From: Schizochytrium sp. CCTCC M209059
Lineage: Eukaryota; Sar; Bigyra; Thraustochytrida; Thraustochytriidae
Direction: 5' to 3'
Length of the DNA: 63,911 nt
NCBI GenBank assembly: GCA_000818945.1
Contig: KN805457.1
Coordinates: forward strand, 56,599-120,509
Position numbers and translations under genes: made by a program. This document shows positions 19,597 through 28,736 of the stretch, piece by piece. The notes below the pieces were generated by a model. It was not told the origin of the DNA and did no database searches. It saw only the letters and a program-made list of their open reading frames with translations. The stretch's first letter is position 1; each line of letters starts with the position of its first letter.

Positions 19597-22068
19597 ATGG
19601 CGGCGAATGCCGACGCCGATGCAGCTCTCAAAGAGGAGCTCGAGACCGTCAAAGCCGCGCTCAAGGAGGCCGAACTGCTCGCGGACCCCACGCTCTTCGA
19701 GCAGGCTCAGAAACTACGCACGGAACTCGCGCACGCGCGCGGAGGCGAAGCCCGCGCGCAAATGCAGGTGCAAGAGCTGCAAGATCGCGTCAAGGACCTC
19801 GAAAGTCTCGTCCTTGAAAAGGAGCAAAAGGGATTTGTTACTTCGGCGCGATGGCAGCTTGCACGAGACGAAAACGATCAAGTCCTGGCCGAATTGCAAA
19901 CGACAAAACGCAAGCAGGCCGAAGCTCGCGCCGATGCCTGCGCAGCTCTTGCCACGGCCTCGGCTCTCCGTGAAGATAATCGTGCGTTGCGGATTCAGGC
20001 GTGCGAAAAAGCCTTGCAAGAACACAAGGCCAAGGGGCATGAGCAACGTCTCTCGCAAGCTCTCCGGCATGCACTTCAGCAACGCGACACCATCGCAGCC
20101 AGGGCACGCGCGCTCGTCCGTTCCGTCGAAGAGGCGGTCATAGCCGCCAACAAGGCTCAGGACGACCGCAACCATCTTTCGACGCAGCTCACGGCCGCAC
20201 GCGAACATGCCGCAGGACTCACGAGCGAGCTCGAAAAGGCTCGCAAGGAAATTGGAGACCTGGAACAGCAGCAGCCCACCATTGCCCAGATTCTCGCAGA
20301 ACATCAACGCTCCATTACCGAGAACATCGAGGCCATGATAAAACGCCAAGAACAACAGCAACAGAAACAACAAGTTGCTGCACCTCCACCAGAGCGCACG
20401 ACCCCAGTCGAGGACCCAGTGGTGCGTGTACAGGAGCTTGCGGATCGCGACATGCCTGCCGATCAAGAGTCCGTTGCTTCAAGCGCCGTCGATGCAACGC
20501 CAGATCGCGACCAAGATCGGGTCTTGCCGGCAACCCCTCCTCGCGACGATGAGACCCACTCGCAAGACGACGAAGCTGCAGTGGAGGTTGAGGAGAGCCT
20601 CAAAGCAAAATATTCAGCACCAAAGACGCGACCCAGTCGATCCAAGGCCCTTGCAAATCCTGACAGCCCCTCTCGCAAAGAAGTCAAGCGCGCTTCCCGC
20701 GCAGCTGCAAAAAAATCCAAGCAGACAATCATTGAAGATGGTGCTCTGGACGAGTCAAACGAGCAAGAACGCAAGTCTACAATCGCTGACACGAGAACGC
20801 CCAAGAAACGTGGCGCTCAAAATGATGTTGCTAGAGAATCGGAGACTGAGGAGACGAAAAAAGAGAATGTATTTCAGCCTTCTGAAGCACCAGCCTCAAG
20901 CAAGACGCCTACGCCCCAAAAGAAACGCGCACCTCGTAAGAAAGTCGACGCAGAAACAGCTTTTTCCCAAACGGAATCGAGAGAAAAGACACCTACACCA
21001 CCAAAGAGGACGAGGCACACTTCCCGCGCGACTAAACTCATGGATGTCGAGGTTTCGTCTGATGACGAGGATTCTGACAGCGTTCACGAAGCGAGCCCAT
21101 CTCCAATTCGATCGCCCACACCTACAAAAAAGCGGCCCTCGCGCGCGGCCACGAAAAAGGACGACACCGACAAAGAGAGTTCAAAATTGCTCCATGCTGC
21201 AGAGGTTGACGAAGACATGCTCGACAACGCAAGCGCAACAAGCACACCTATACTGCGAAGAAAATCCTCCAAGCGTGAGACTGCGAAAATGAATGTTGCG
21301 AAAAAGGATCAGCTCGAGGACGACGAGAACGACGAAATCACGCAATCGTCGCCGCCTCACACTCGCGCCGCGAAGAAGACACCCACACCCAAGAAGAAGA
21401 CTGGACGAGGAGTAACGAGAAAGCTCGCGGCTGCTCGCATCGATGAGGTTGATAATGAGGCAAGGGAATCAGCCAATACAACGTCACCAACACCAAAGAA
21501 GATGCGCCCAACACGGGCTGCCGCGAAAAAGGCCGCCATGGAGATTGCTGAAGCAGACGCTAAAGAGGAAGAGAGCGAGGATGAGAACTTAGTCGTGACC
21601 CCAGCACGAAGGCGGCCCGCTCGAGCCACTCGGAAAAAGACTGCCGTTGTTGATGAAGAAGAGGACCATGCGTCTTCTTCATTGACAAGTGCCCCTCGCG
21701 CAGATCATTCGCAAGTCGACAAGGAGGACAAAGAGCAGGAAGACGAGGCAAATAACGAATTATTGGACGAGGATTTTGCTGCGGCGCAAAGTCCCAGCCC
21801 CGTGCCCGCCAAGACGCGCCAGACTTCGCGTTCTCGCCGCCTTGTGCAAGAAGATGACTCTGAGGACGAGAACGAGGAGAATGTTCCAACGCAACGCCGC
21901 CAAAAAACCAAGGCGGCTGCGTCCAAGCGAACGCGTGCGAACAAGGCCGAAGCCGCGAAGAAGCCAGCAGCTCGCGCCAAGAAGCGGACAAGGCTTAACG
22001 TTGGTGAGCACAAAGCGCTTTTTAACTTTATGGACTCCAACCTTGCTCCAAAGTTGAAAGCCAAATGA
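19597..22068 (+). CDS. Coiled-coil protein with a long basic TPxKK/AT-hook-like repeat region
   Basis: An 823-residue protein from the ATG at 19597 (AAAGATGGCG); the upstream open frame has only a TTG. Residues 1-260 are a nearly continuous coiled coil (heptads rich in Ala, Leu, Glu, Lys, Arg) ending in a Gln-rich stretch. From about 330 to the end, eight or nine irregular repeats of 40-55 residues alternate an acidic stretch with a basic motif of the form (T/S)P-T-P-K-K-x-R-x-x-R-A-x-x-K. Examples are TPTPKKKTGRGVTRK and SPTPKKMRPTRAAAKK. S/T-P next to K/R clusters are typical of CDK-phosphorylated chromatin or DNA-binding proteins and resemble minimal AT-hooks or histone-H1-like tails. The family is not recognised. 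A nuclear structural or chromosome-associated role is inferred. Confidence 0.75.
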   Translation: MAANADADAALKEELETVKAALKEAELLADPTLFEQAQKLRTELAHARGGEARAQMQVQELQDRVKDLESLVLEKEQKGFVTSARWQLARDENDQVLAELQTTKRKQAEARADACAALATASALREDNRALRIQACEKALQEHKAKGHEQRLSQALRHALQQRDTIAARARALVRSVEEAVIAANKAQDDRNHLSTQLTAAREHAAGLTSELEKARKEIGDLEQQQPTIAQILAEHQRSITENIEAMIKRQEQQQQKQQVAAPPPERTTPVEDPVVRVQELADRDMPADQESVASSAVDATPDRDQDRVLPATPPRDDETHSQDDEAAVEVEESLKAKYSAPKTRPSRSKALANPDSPSRKEVKRASRAAAKKSKQTIIEDGALDESNEQERKSTIADTRTPKKRGAQNDVARESETEETKKENVFQPSEAPASSKTPTPQKKRAPRKKVDAETAFSQTESREKTPTPPKRTRHTSRATKLMDVEVSSDDEDSDSVHEASPSPIRSPTPTKKRPSRAATKKDDTDKESSKLLHAAEVDEDMLDNASATSTPILRRKSSKRETAKMNVAKKDQLEDDENDEITQSSPPHTRAAKKTPTPKKKTGRGVTRKLAAARIDEVDNEARESANTTSPTPKKMRPTRAAAKKAAMEIAEADAKEEESEDENLVVTPARRRPARATRKKTAVVDEEEDHASSSLTSAPRADHSQVDKEDKEQEDEANNELLDEDFAAAQSPSPVPAKTRQTSRSRRLVQEDDSEDENEENVPTQRRQKTKAAASKRTRANKAEAAKKPAARAKKRTRLNVGEHKALFNFMDSNLAPKLKAK

Positions 22069-22312
22069 AAGGAAACCTGGATTTTACTACGACTTATAAA
22101 GACATGTTCCCCTTGCGTTGAATATCTTTCGTTTTACTAATATTGTGAGAGCGTCAAACACCATTATCATCAAAGACTCTGATGCACTCACTTGTGTAGT
22201 CAACAAGGAGAAACCACTTTTGGCTCTTCGTGTGGTGTGGTGTGGTATACACATGTGTAATGATGGTAGTAAGATCTCTCTTTGTTATCTAGCCAGCTTC
22301 TCCGTTTCCTGT
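22069..22312. other. Short convergent intergenic region
   Basis: 244 bp between the 3' ends of the coiled-coil gene (+) and CDC48 (-). It is AT-richer than the genes and includes a TGTGGTGTGGTGTGG run near 22229-22245. It presumably holds both 3' UTRs and polyadenylation sites. Confidence 0.5.
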
Positions 22313-24712
22313 TTAGGAATAGAGATCCTCCTCGTCATCGTCGTCAGCAGCGCCAGTCGTGCCAGAGCCGCCAGTGACGCCATCGGCGGCATCCGGGAAG
22401 CGGAACTCGCGGCCACCGTTAATGGCAGCACGCGCCTGCGAAAGGGTCGTCTTGAACGCAGAGTACTTCATGAGGTCCGCATCGGAAATCGAGCGGCGCG
22501 CACCCTGCATGGCAAGCTCAAAGTGACGGCGCGTGATTTCAGGGACAAGGTCCTCCTCCTCAACGTCCTCCATTTCGTCTTCGCCGCGCTCCTCGCGCAT
22601 GCGACGGCGCTCAATGGTGGACTCGATCGACTCGCGAATGGCCATCTTGGACGCACGCTGGCAAATCTCGGTGATATCAGCACCGCTAAACTTGTCCGTG
22701 GCATCCGCGAGCACGTTAAGGTCGACATCCTTAGCCACCGGGCTCTTGCGCAGGGTAGCGCGGAAGATCGACTTGCGCGACTCGAGATCTGGGACGGGAA
22801 TGTAAATGAGCTGATCAAGACGACCAGGGCGCATGAGGGCGGTGTCGATAATATCGGGCCGGTTGGTGGCACCAATGATAAAGACACTCTTCTTGGCGCC
22901 CATGCCGTCCATCTCCGTGAGCATCTGGTTCATGACGCGGTCACCGGCGCCACCACCGTCACCAGAGGAAGATCCACGCATCTTTGCAATGGAGTCAAGC
23001 TCATCAAAGAAGAGAATGCACGGCGCAGCGCCGCGTGCCTTCTCAAACATCTCACGCACGTTGGCCTCCGACTCACCAAACCACATGGTCAGGAGCTCCG
23101 GGCCCTTGCACGAGAGAAAGTTAGCCGAGCACTCGTTGGCCACAGCCTTGGCGAGCAGGGTCTTGCCGCAGCCAGGCGGGCCGTAAAAGAGAACACCCTT
23201 GCTCGGGTTCTGTCCAAACTTCTGGAAAAGGTCGGCGTGCTCGATCGGGTACTGGACCATCTCGCGCAGCTCGCGCTTGACGTCCTCGAGGCCACCAATG
23301 TCGTCCCACGAAACATTGGGGATCTCGATCACAGTTTCGCGAAGCGAAGACGGGTTCGACTGCGCCAGGGCCACCTTAAAGTGCTCCTGCGTCACCGCCA
23401 TGGACTCGAGAATCTCAGCATCAATGTTTTCGTCGTCAATGTCAATGATATCCATCTTCTCGCGGATGCACTGCATGGCAGCCTCCGTACACAGAGCGGC
23501 GATATCGGCGCCCACAAAGCCGTGCGTCTCCTTGGCAATCTGTTCCGGGTCGACACTCTCATCGAGCTTCATGTTGCGCGTGTGGATGCGGAAGATCTCC
23601 ATGCGGCCGTTCTCATCGGGAGCGCCAATGTCAATCTCACGGTCAAAGCGGCCAAAGCGACGCAGAGCCGGGTCAATGCTGTTCGGCCGGTTGGTGGCCG
23701 CCAGCACAATCACATTCGAGCGGCCCTTGAGACCGTCCATGAGGGTGAGCAGCTGCGACACAATGCGCCGCTCGACCTCACCGTTCGTCTTTTCGCGCTT
23801 GGGCGCAATGGAATCAATCTCATCCATGAAGATGATCGCCGGTGCGTTCTTCTCGGCCTCTTCAAAGGCCTTGCGCAAGTTCGACTCACTCTCGCCGGCC
23901 ATCTTGCTCATGATTTCTGGGCCGTTAATGATGAGGAACATGCTTCCGGTCTCGTTGGCAACGGCGCGCGCAATCAGCGTCTTACCAGATCCAGGCGGGC
24001 CGTAAAGAAGCACACCGCGCGGGGGCTTGACACCAAGTGTCTTGAAGAGCGCCGGGTGCCGCAGCGGCAGCTCGATCATCTCGCGGATCTGGGCCATCTG
24101 CTTGCGGCAGCCGCCAATGTCATCGTAGCCAACCTCATCGAGGCGCTCTTCGTCTTCGCGACGCACGGGCTCTCCCTCGCAGTGGATGAGCGTGTCGGGC
24201 GCCACAATGCAAAAGTTTGGCGGGTCCGTCTCCACGACCTTGAACTCGACCGCGTGCATGTTGCCACGCACCAAAAACAGGTCGCCTTGCTTGACGGGGC
24301 GGTATGCCTCCTGAAAGTACGGCTTGAGGAAGACGTCAAAGAGGTTGCCGGTGATGCCCTCGATCGTGTCGTCGATCGGCAGCACGTGGATCCGCTTGCC
24401 GTACTCGACGTCCTGGCACGCCGTCACGGTGACGAGGTCGCCGAGGCGCACGCGGAGGTTCTTGCGCACCACCTTGTTCATGCGCACATTGTAGTCTTCG
24501 CAGTCGTCCTCCGAAAGCACAATGCAGATCGTCTCGCGGCCCTTCTTGCCCTTGATCATGACCGTATCGCCGCGGAAGAGCTGCAGCTCGTCCATCTTGG
24601 CCGACGACAGCGAGATCACGCTGTTGTCATCGTTGGTGGCGTCCGTCACGATGAGCCGGTTGGGGCTCCGCTTCTTCTCCGAGGCGCCGGCCTCTGCTGC
24701 TCCGGACGACAT
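22313..24712 (-). CDS. CDC48: AAA+ ATPase CDC48/p97 (VCP)
   Basis: A 799-residue protein, near the usual length for the family (about 806), starting at the ATG at 24712. Residues 20-190 are the N domain that binds Ufd1-Npl4 and other cofactors. D1 has Walker A GPPGSGKT at about 238-245 and Walker B IIFMDEID at about 293-300. D2 has Walker A GPPGCGKT near 511-518 and Walker B ILFFDELD near 570. The interdomain and arginine-finger regions look intact. The tail is acidic and ends in DLYS, close to the animal DLYG tail that binds PUB/UBX partners. CDC48 is a hexameric segregase that unfolds ubiquitylated substrates in ER-associated degradation, chromatin extraction and membrane fusion. No oddities beyond a slightly shortened tail. 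Confidence 0.97.
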   Translation of the reverse strand: MSSGAAEAGASEKKRSPNRLIVTDATNDDNSVISLSSAKMDELQLFRGDTVMIKGKKGRETICIVLSEDDCEDYNVRMNKVVRKNLRVRLGDLVTVTACQDVEYGKRIHVLPIDDTIEGITGNLFDVFLKPYFQEAYRPVKQGDLFLVRGNMHAVEFKVVETDPPNFCIVAPDTLIHCEGEPVRREDEERLDEVGYDDIGGCRKQMAQIREMIELPLRHPALFKTLGVKPPRGVLLYGPPGSGKTLIARAVANETGSMFLIINGPEIMSKMAGESESNLRKAFEEAEKNAPAIIFMDEIDSIAPKREKTNGEVERRIVSQLLTLMDGLKGRSNVIVLAATNRPNSIDPALRRFGRFDREIDIGAPDENGRMEIFRIHTRNMKLDESVDPEQIAKETHGFVGADIAALCTEAAMQCIREKMDIIDIDDENIDAEILESMAVTQEHFKVALAQSNPSSLRETVIEIPNVSWDDIGGLEDVKRELREMVQYPIEHADLFQKFGQNPSKGVLFYGPPGCGKTLLAKAVANECSANFLSCKGPELLTMWFGESEANVREMFEKARGAAPCILFFDELDSIAKMRGSSSGDGGGAGDRVMNQMLTEMDGMGAKKSVFIIGATNRPDIIDTALMRPGRLDQLIYIPVPDLESRKSIFRATLRKSPVAKDVDLNVLADATDKFSGADITEICQRASKMAIRESIESTIERRRMREERGEDEMEDVEEEDLVPEITRRHFELAMQGARRSISDADLMKYSAFKTTLSQARAAINGGREFRFPDAADGVTGGSGTTGAADDDDEEDLYS

Positions 24713-25147
24713 CTTTCCTGCCTCCTTTTCCTGTCTGTATGTATGCCCGAAGATTGATTGTTGGGAATCGGGTTTGTTTTGTCGGCCACGTCAGTTGGTC
24801 TTCGATCTTCTCTCTCCCCTCCTTCCCGAACGCCGGCCCCGCGGACAGCGAATGTCTTTATGCGCTGCAAACGCCTCGGATGGAGGTCTGCACTCCGCCC
24901 TCCTCCCTCTGGCCGCCGCCGCGCGGCTCTCGGAGAGTGGCGCGACGCGCTGCTGCTGCGGCTTCTCGTGCTCCTCCTCCTCCTTCTTCTTCTTCTTCTT
25001 CTTCCTCGGACCTACCTGCCTGCTCCCCGATCGGATCTAGCAACTCTCGCGGGCGCCGAGACGCGCGGGCGCGAGTACGTGCCGCGAGCGCGTGCGTGCG
25101 AGCGGGCGAGCGAGCGAGCGTGCGTGCGAGCGTGCGAGCGAGAGTGC

Positions 25148-25185
<38 letters not shown>

Positions 25186-25699
25186 GGCGTCGCGCGATAA
25201 GGGTTCTGTCTCGTCAAATCTTCAACGGCGTCGCGAAGCTTCGCCAGGTACCGGTACTACAAACCAGGACGAGCGCAAGAGCGCCTCAAGGCCTGCCGAT
25301 CGATGGCGGATCGTTCTCGGCGGTGTGGGCTGGGCTGGGCTGGGCTGGGCTGGGTTGCGAGGAGCGAACTTGTCGCGAGTTGTGGAGTCTTCAGGCCCAG
25401 AATGGCGTTGACCCTGTGGCTGAAAAACGTGATCTCGATTCTACGTGTATAGTGTAATTTGTTTGGAGGCATCAATTCTACAGGGTGGGTGCCGAGCTGA
25501 CAGGCCGGCGCGAAGACACGGCCAGTGTGGACTATGCGTTGCATGCAGCGATGAGAGCTGCTGTTTTTTTGGAGCGCAAGTGCGTTTTTTTTGTCATTCC
25601 GAAATCAAAGCACACACACACACGTACGTTATTAAATCCTTCCGACGAGCGACCTGGCTTGCGGAGCGACCTGGTCTGACTGGCGACAAGGCGACGGCC
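24713..25699. other. CDC48 promoter and transporter 3' flank, repeat-rich
   Basis: It contains a TCC/TTC tract (about 24975-25010), TGCG-type tetranucleotide arrays (about 25095-25190), a GGGCT pentanucleotide array (5-6 copies, 25326-25355) and a short CA run (25610-25622). Overlapping frames on both strands are low complexity. No separate gene is supported. Confidence 0.6.
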
Positions 25700-27526
25700 T
25701 CATTGGTTCGCCAAAGAAGTCGTCCTGACTTGACCGGACGGCGTATTTAATGGCGTATCTTCTGCAACAATAGTACCACTGTTGCGAACATGTTCGTATC
25801 GATGCGAGCCCGTCTGCCCATCGCCGAATTCGTCGAGCGACTCGACCATGGGCTGGTTGAGGGTCTCACGGTGGAGAGTGAGCGAGACCCCCGCGGCTAC
25901 AAACCAAAGCGACGCATAACACACGGCCGCAAGTGCAAATGATCGAGACGTGAGTGCCGTCACACCAAAGGGCGCAATGATCGGCGCCAGACGGTGACTC
26001 AAATGACACGCGCTAAACGCGGTCACACGCACAGATGTGGGAAACGTCTCAGGAGTGTACGTGTACAGAGCATGGTAAATTATCGAGACGCCCGTATGAC
26101 TGGCCATGAGCACCGCACAGACTGCCAAGAAAGAGCTCGTTATTTGGCTGATGACAATAGTCGAGGCGGCCACAAGCGTGAGACCGAGCCTCAGCTCCGA
26201 GAGGCGTTTCATTCGCGTTGACAAAAAAGTCACTGCCAAGGAACCGATAAAACCGCCAACGCTTAGCGCCATCGATATCTTGTACGGCGCCTTGTCCACG
26301 TCACCAAAGCGTTTGTTGAGCTCAAGCGGCAGAAAGGAGAAGAGAGCGTAGGCAAAGCTGTTGAGAAACCAAATGCTCATGAGCGGCAGGAGAATGCGCA
26401 GCACACGAGAATCGAGAATCGTCATCAATCCCATATACGTGACGCAGGATTTTCGTGCAGATATAATCTCTCCTGTTGGTGAAGACATGGCACCCGCCGC
26501 GGCATCCTCAATGCCTCGTAAACGCGCAAGCGTAAAGATTCGTGGCATTGGCTTGCCATTTACCTTGGCGATGCGCTCCACCACGCCAACGGCACTTTCG
26601 TAGCGTTTATTCATTATATAAAAGCGCACCGACCCGGGCATGAAAAAGAGAAAGATGCACACTGGCAGACCGAGCAATGATGTGGTTCGCACGATGCTCT
26701 CCCAGCCCCAGGCGTCCATCAAAAGATACGAAAAGAAGGAGATGAAAATGCCGCCAAAGGTAAAGGAAAACGTCGTCAACGCAGAGAAAAGACCTCGGTA
26801 CGCCGTAGGAATACTCTCCAGCAGCAGCGTCGCCGCCGAGACCAAGTTTCCTCCGTACCCAAAACCCATAAACATGCGCGTCGCGGCAAAGACCTGGATG
26901 TTCGTCGTAAACGACGAAATGTACCCAAAGACCACGCATAGGCTTAGACTCGTATGATAAACGACTTTACGACCAACGAGGTCGGAGAGTCTGCCAAAGA
27001 TCAAGGTCCCAGTCACCATGCCGATGGCCGTCACGCTAGGAAGCATCGAGAGATCATGGTCTGTCACTTCCCATTCTTGAGAGAATTTGGCAATCAGTAG
27101 CGGCAGGATGCTCATTTCTGCAGCCTCAACGAAGAACCCCAGCGAAGCCGACACGAAGATGGCCGCGTGATAGCGGCCGATCCCAATTTCGTCAAAAGCT
27201 GCGTCGACCAGCTTCATCCGCTCTTCATCGTTCGAGCACATGTGGGGCAGGCCATTCTCGTCGACTCCGTAGTCCTCGCCCGCGGCCTCGCCTGCTTCGA
27301 GCTTGCTGGGGCCTGCGCTCGTCGGCGACCGTGCTGTACCCGCTGCGTCGGCGGTCTGCGCCTCCGCCATCTCAACCGCTGCTTCACCGGACGCGCCGCT
27401 CATCCCGCCGCCGCCGCCGCTGCCGCTGCCGCTGCCGCTGCCGCTGCTGCTGCTGCTGCTGCCGAAATAGGTCCTGGCCAGCTCCCCAGACCTGCGTCGG
27501 CGAGCCAGCTCGTTGCCGCCGAGCAT
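25700..27526 (-). CDS. Major facilitator superfamily transporter, SV2/SVOP-like
   Basis: 608 residues from the ATG at 27526; a second candidate start is the ATG at 27403 (567 residues), just after a Ser/Gly microsatellite tract. The frame continues upstream to a GTG, which I reject. After a disordered acidic N-terminus, the VDAAFDEIGIGRYHAAIF segment and a first helix with FVEAAEMSILPLL match the SV2/SVOP branch. The MFS loop signature GRLSDLVGRKV lies between TM2 and TM3, RMFMGFGYGG is in TM4, and about 12 membrane segments are visible with a long TM6-7 loop. SVOP-like proteins move organic ions or nicotinate-like solutes; the substrate here is unknown. The C-terminal 50 residues are hydrophilic and cytosolic. 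Confidence 0.88.
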   Translation of the reverse strand: MLGGNELARRRRSGELARTYFGSSSSSSGSGSGSGSGGGGGMSGASGEAAVEMAEAQTADAAGTARSPTSAGPSKLEAGEAAGEDYGVDENGLPHMCSNDEERMKLVDAAFDEIGIGRYHAAIFVSASLGFFVEAAEMSILPLLIAKFSQEWEVTDHDLSMLPSVTAIGMVTGTLIFGRLSDLVGRKVVYHTSLSLCVVFGYISSFTTNIQVFAATRMFMGFGYGGNLVSAATLLLESIPTAYRGLFSALTTFSFTFGGIFISFFSYLLMDAWGWESIVRTTSLLGLPVCIFLFFMPGSVRFYIMNKRYESAVGVVERIAKVNGKPMPRIFTLARLRGIEDAAAGAMSSPTGEIISARKSCVTYMGLMTILDSRVLRILLPLMSIWFLNSFAYALFSFLPLELNKRFGDVDKAPYKISMALSVGGFIGSLAVTFLSTRMKRLSELRLGLTLVAASTIVISQITSSFLAVCAVLMASHTGVSIIYHALYTYTPETFPTSVRVTAFSACHLSHRLAPIIAPFGVTALTSRSFALAAVCYASLWFVAAGVSLTLHRETLNQPMVESLDEFGDGQTGSHRYEHVRNSGTIVAEDTPLNTPSGQVRTTSLANQ

Positions 27527-28736
27527 CAGCGCGCCGGCCGCACGCCGCGCCGTCTCGCCTTTCTCGCTCTGACCGGCTCCGTCCAGGCCCTGGACGGCAG
27601 GTGGCACGTGCACTTGCACTTCAGGAAAGCGATTTTTGGTTGCTGAGGCGCTGCGCTGCCCTGCGCTGACACGAGGAGACGGACCTTTTTTCGTTCCAGT
27701 CTTGGTGCGTGTGCATCGCGCTCATTGCTGCGTCTTTTCGTGATAGTTGCCAAGGTTTTCGACGGGACGAAATGGATGCTCGTTTTTGAGAATTACATGG
27801 GATACGTACGTGTTTACTATGTTTGCTTCTTTGTGATTCTGTTTCTTGGTGTGCGATGCACACCAATCGAGACTGGAACGGAAAAGGTCCGTCTCCACAT
27901 TTCAGTGCAGTGCAGCGCGTTGTCCCTTCAACAAAGGTTCTTTCGCATCAAACACACACGAGAAATGACAAGACAAAGAGATAATGCCCAGCTCACGCAA
28001 GCTACGAGGCGCCCTCGCGCCCTCTTGCGCTAGTGTCTGTCTCCTTGATAACAAATGTCATTTGCAGATGGCCTCCCTCTTGGGGCCATGGGTGGCATTC
28101 ACAAGGGTTGCGTGCCTCGGCAAGGTTTCCCTTGGAAATGAGCGGCTCCATTCGTGGCGAGACAAGTCGCATGAGTTTCTACATGAACAAACGCACTTCA
28201 GGTCGCGTGGTCTCATTAGTCCCCGCAGGGTATGTTGACTTTCTCACTTTGGCCGAGCACTCGCAGACCGTCATGTTAAAGAACGGAACTTGCTCAAGTC
28301 GCAAAATCTGTCCATCTCTCCTTTTCATGAGGGCCATGGGTGGCGTTCACAAGGGTTGCGTACCTCGGCAAGGTTTCCCTTGGAAATGCGCGGCTCCATT
28401 CGTGGCGAGACAAGTCGCATGAGTTTCTACATGAACAAACGCACTTCAGGTCGCGTGGTCTCATTAGTCCCCGCAGGGTATGTTGACTTTCTCACTTTGG
28501 CCGAGCACTCGCAGACCGTCATGTTAAAAAACGGAACTTGCTTAAGTCGCAAAATCTGTCCATCTCTCCTTTTCATTGTTGCTTTCGTCGAGGGCTAGCA
28601 GACCTTTTTTTTGACAAAGAACGCAACTTGTTGCACAAGTCACCCAATTGGCCATCTCCCTTTGATCGTTGCTCTCGTCAGCATCTCAGAGTCAATCATA
28701 ATCATAATCAGATATTTTATTGATGCAGGCACAAAT
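27527..28736. other. Intergenic region between transporter start and glucosyltransferase end
   Basis: It contains the transporter 5' flank and, on the right, the 248-bp tandem repeat array listed separately. Frames of up to 131 codons run through the repeats but are not recognisable as a protein family. Confidence 0.5.
28083..28680. repeat. 248-bp tandem repeat, two good copies plus a decayed partial third
   Basis: Copy 1 is about 28083-28330 and copy 2 about 28331-28577, offset by 248 bp with only a handful of substitutions. A third, diverged fragment at about 28615-28680 matches the unit end (AACTTG, AAGTC, CCATCTC and GTTGCT blocks in the same order and spacing). The unit holds an ATG frame of about 53-65 codons that stays open in both copies. 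Confidence 0.85.

Noticed and set aside
22118..24757. An 879-codon open frame on the + strand
   Set aside because: It is exactly antisense to CDC48. Strong codon bias (GC third positions, few TTA/CTA/TCA codons) leaves the reverse frame open. It has no domain of its own.
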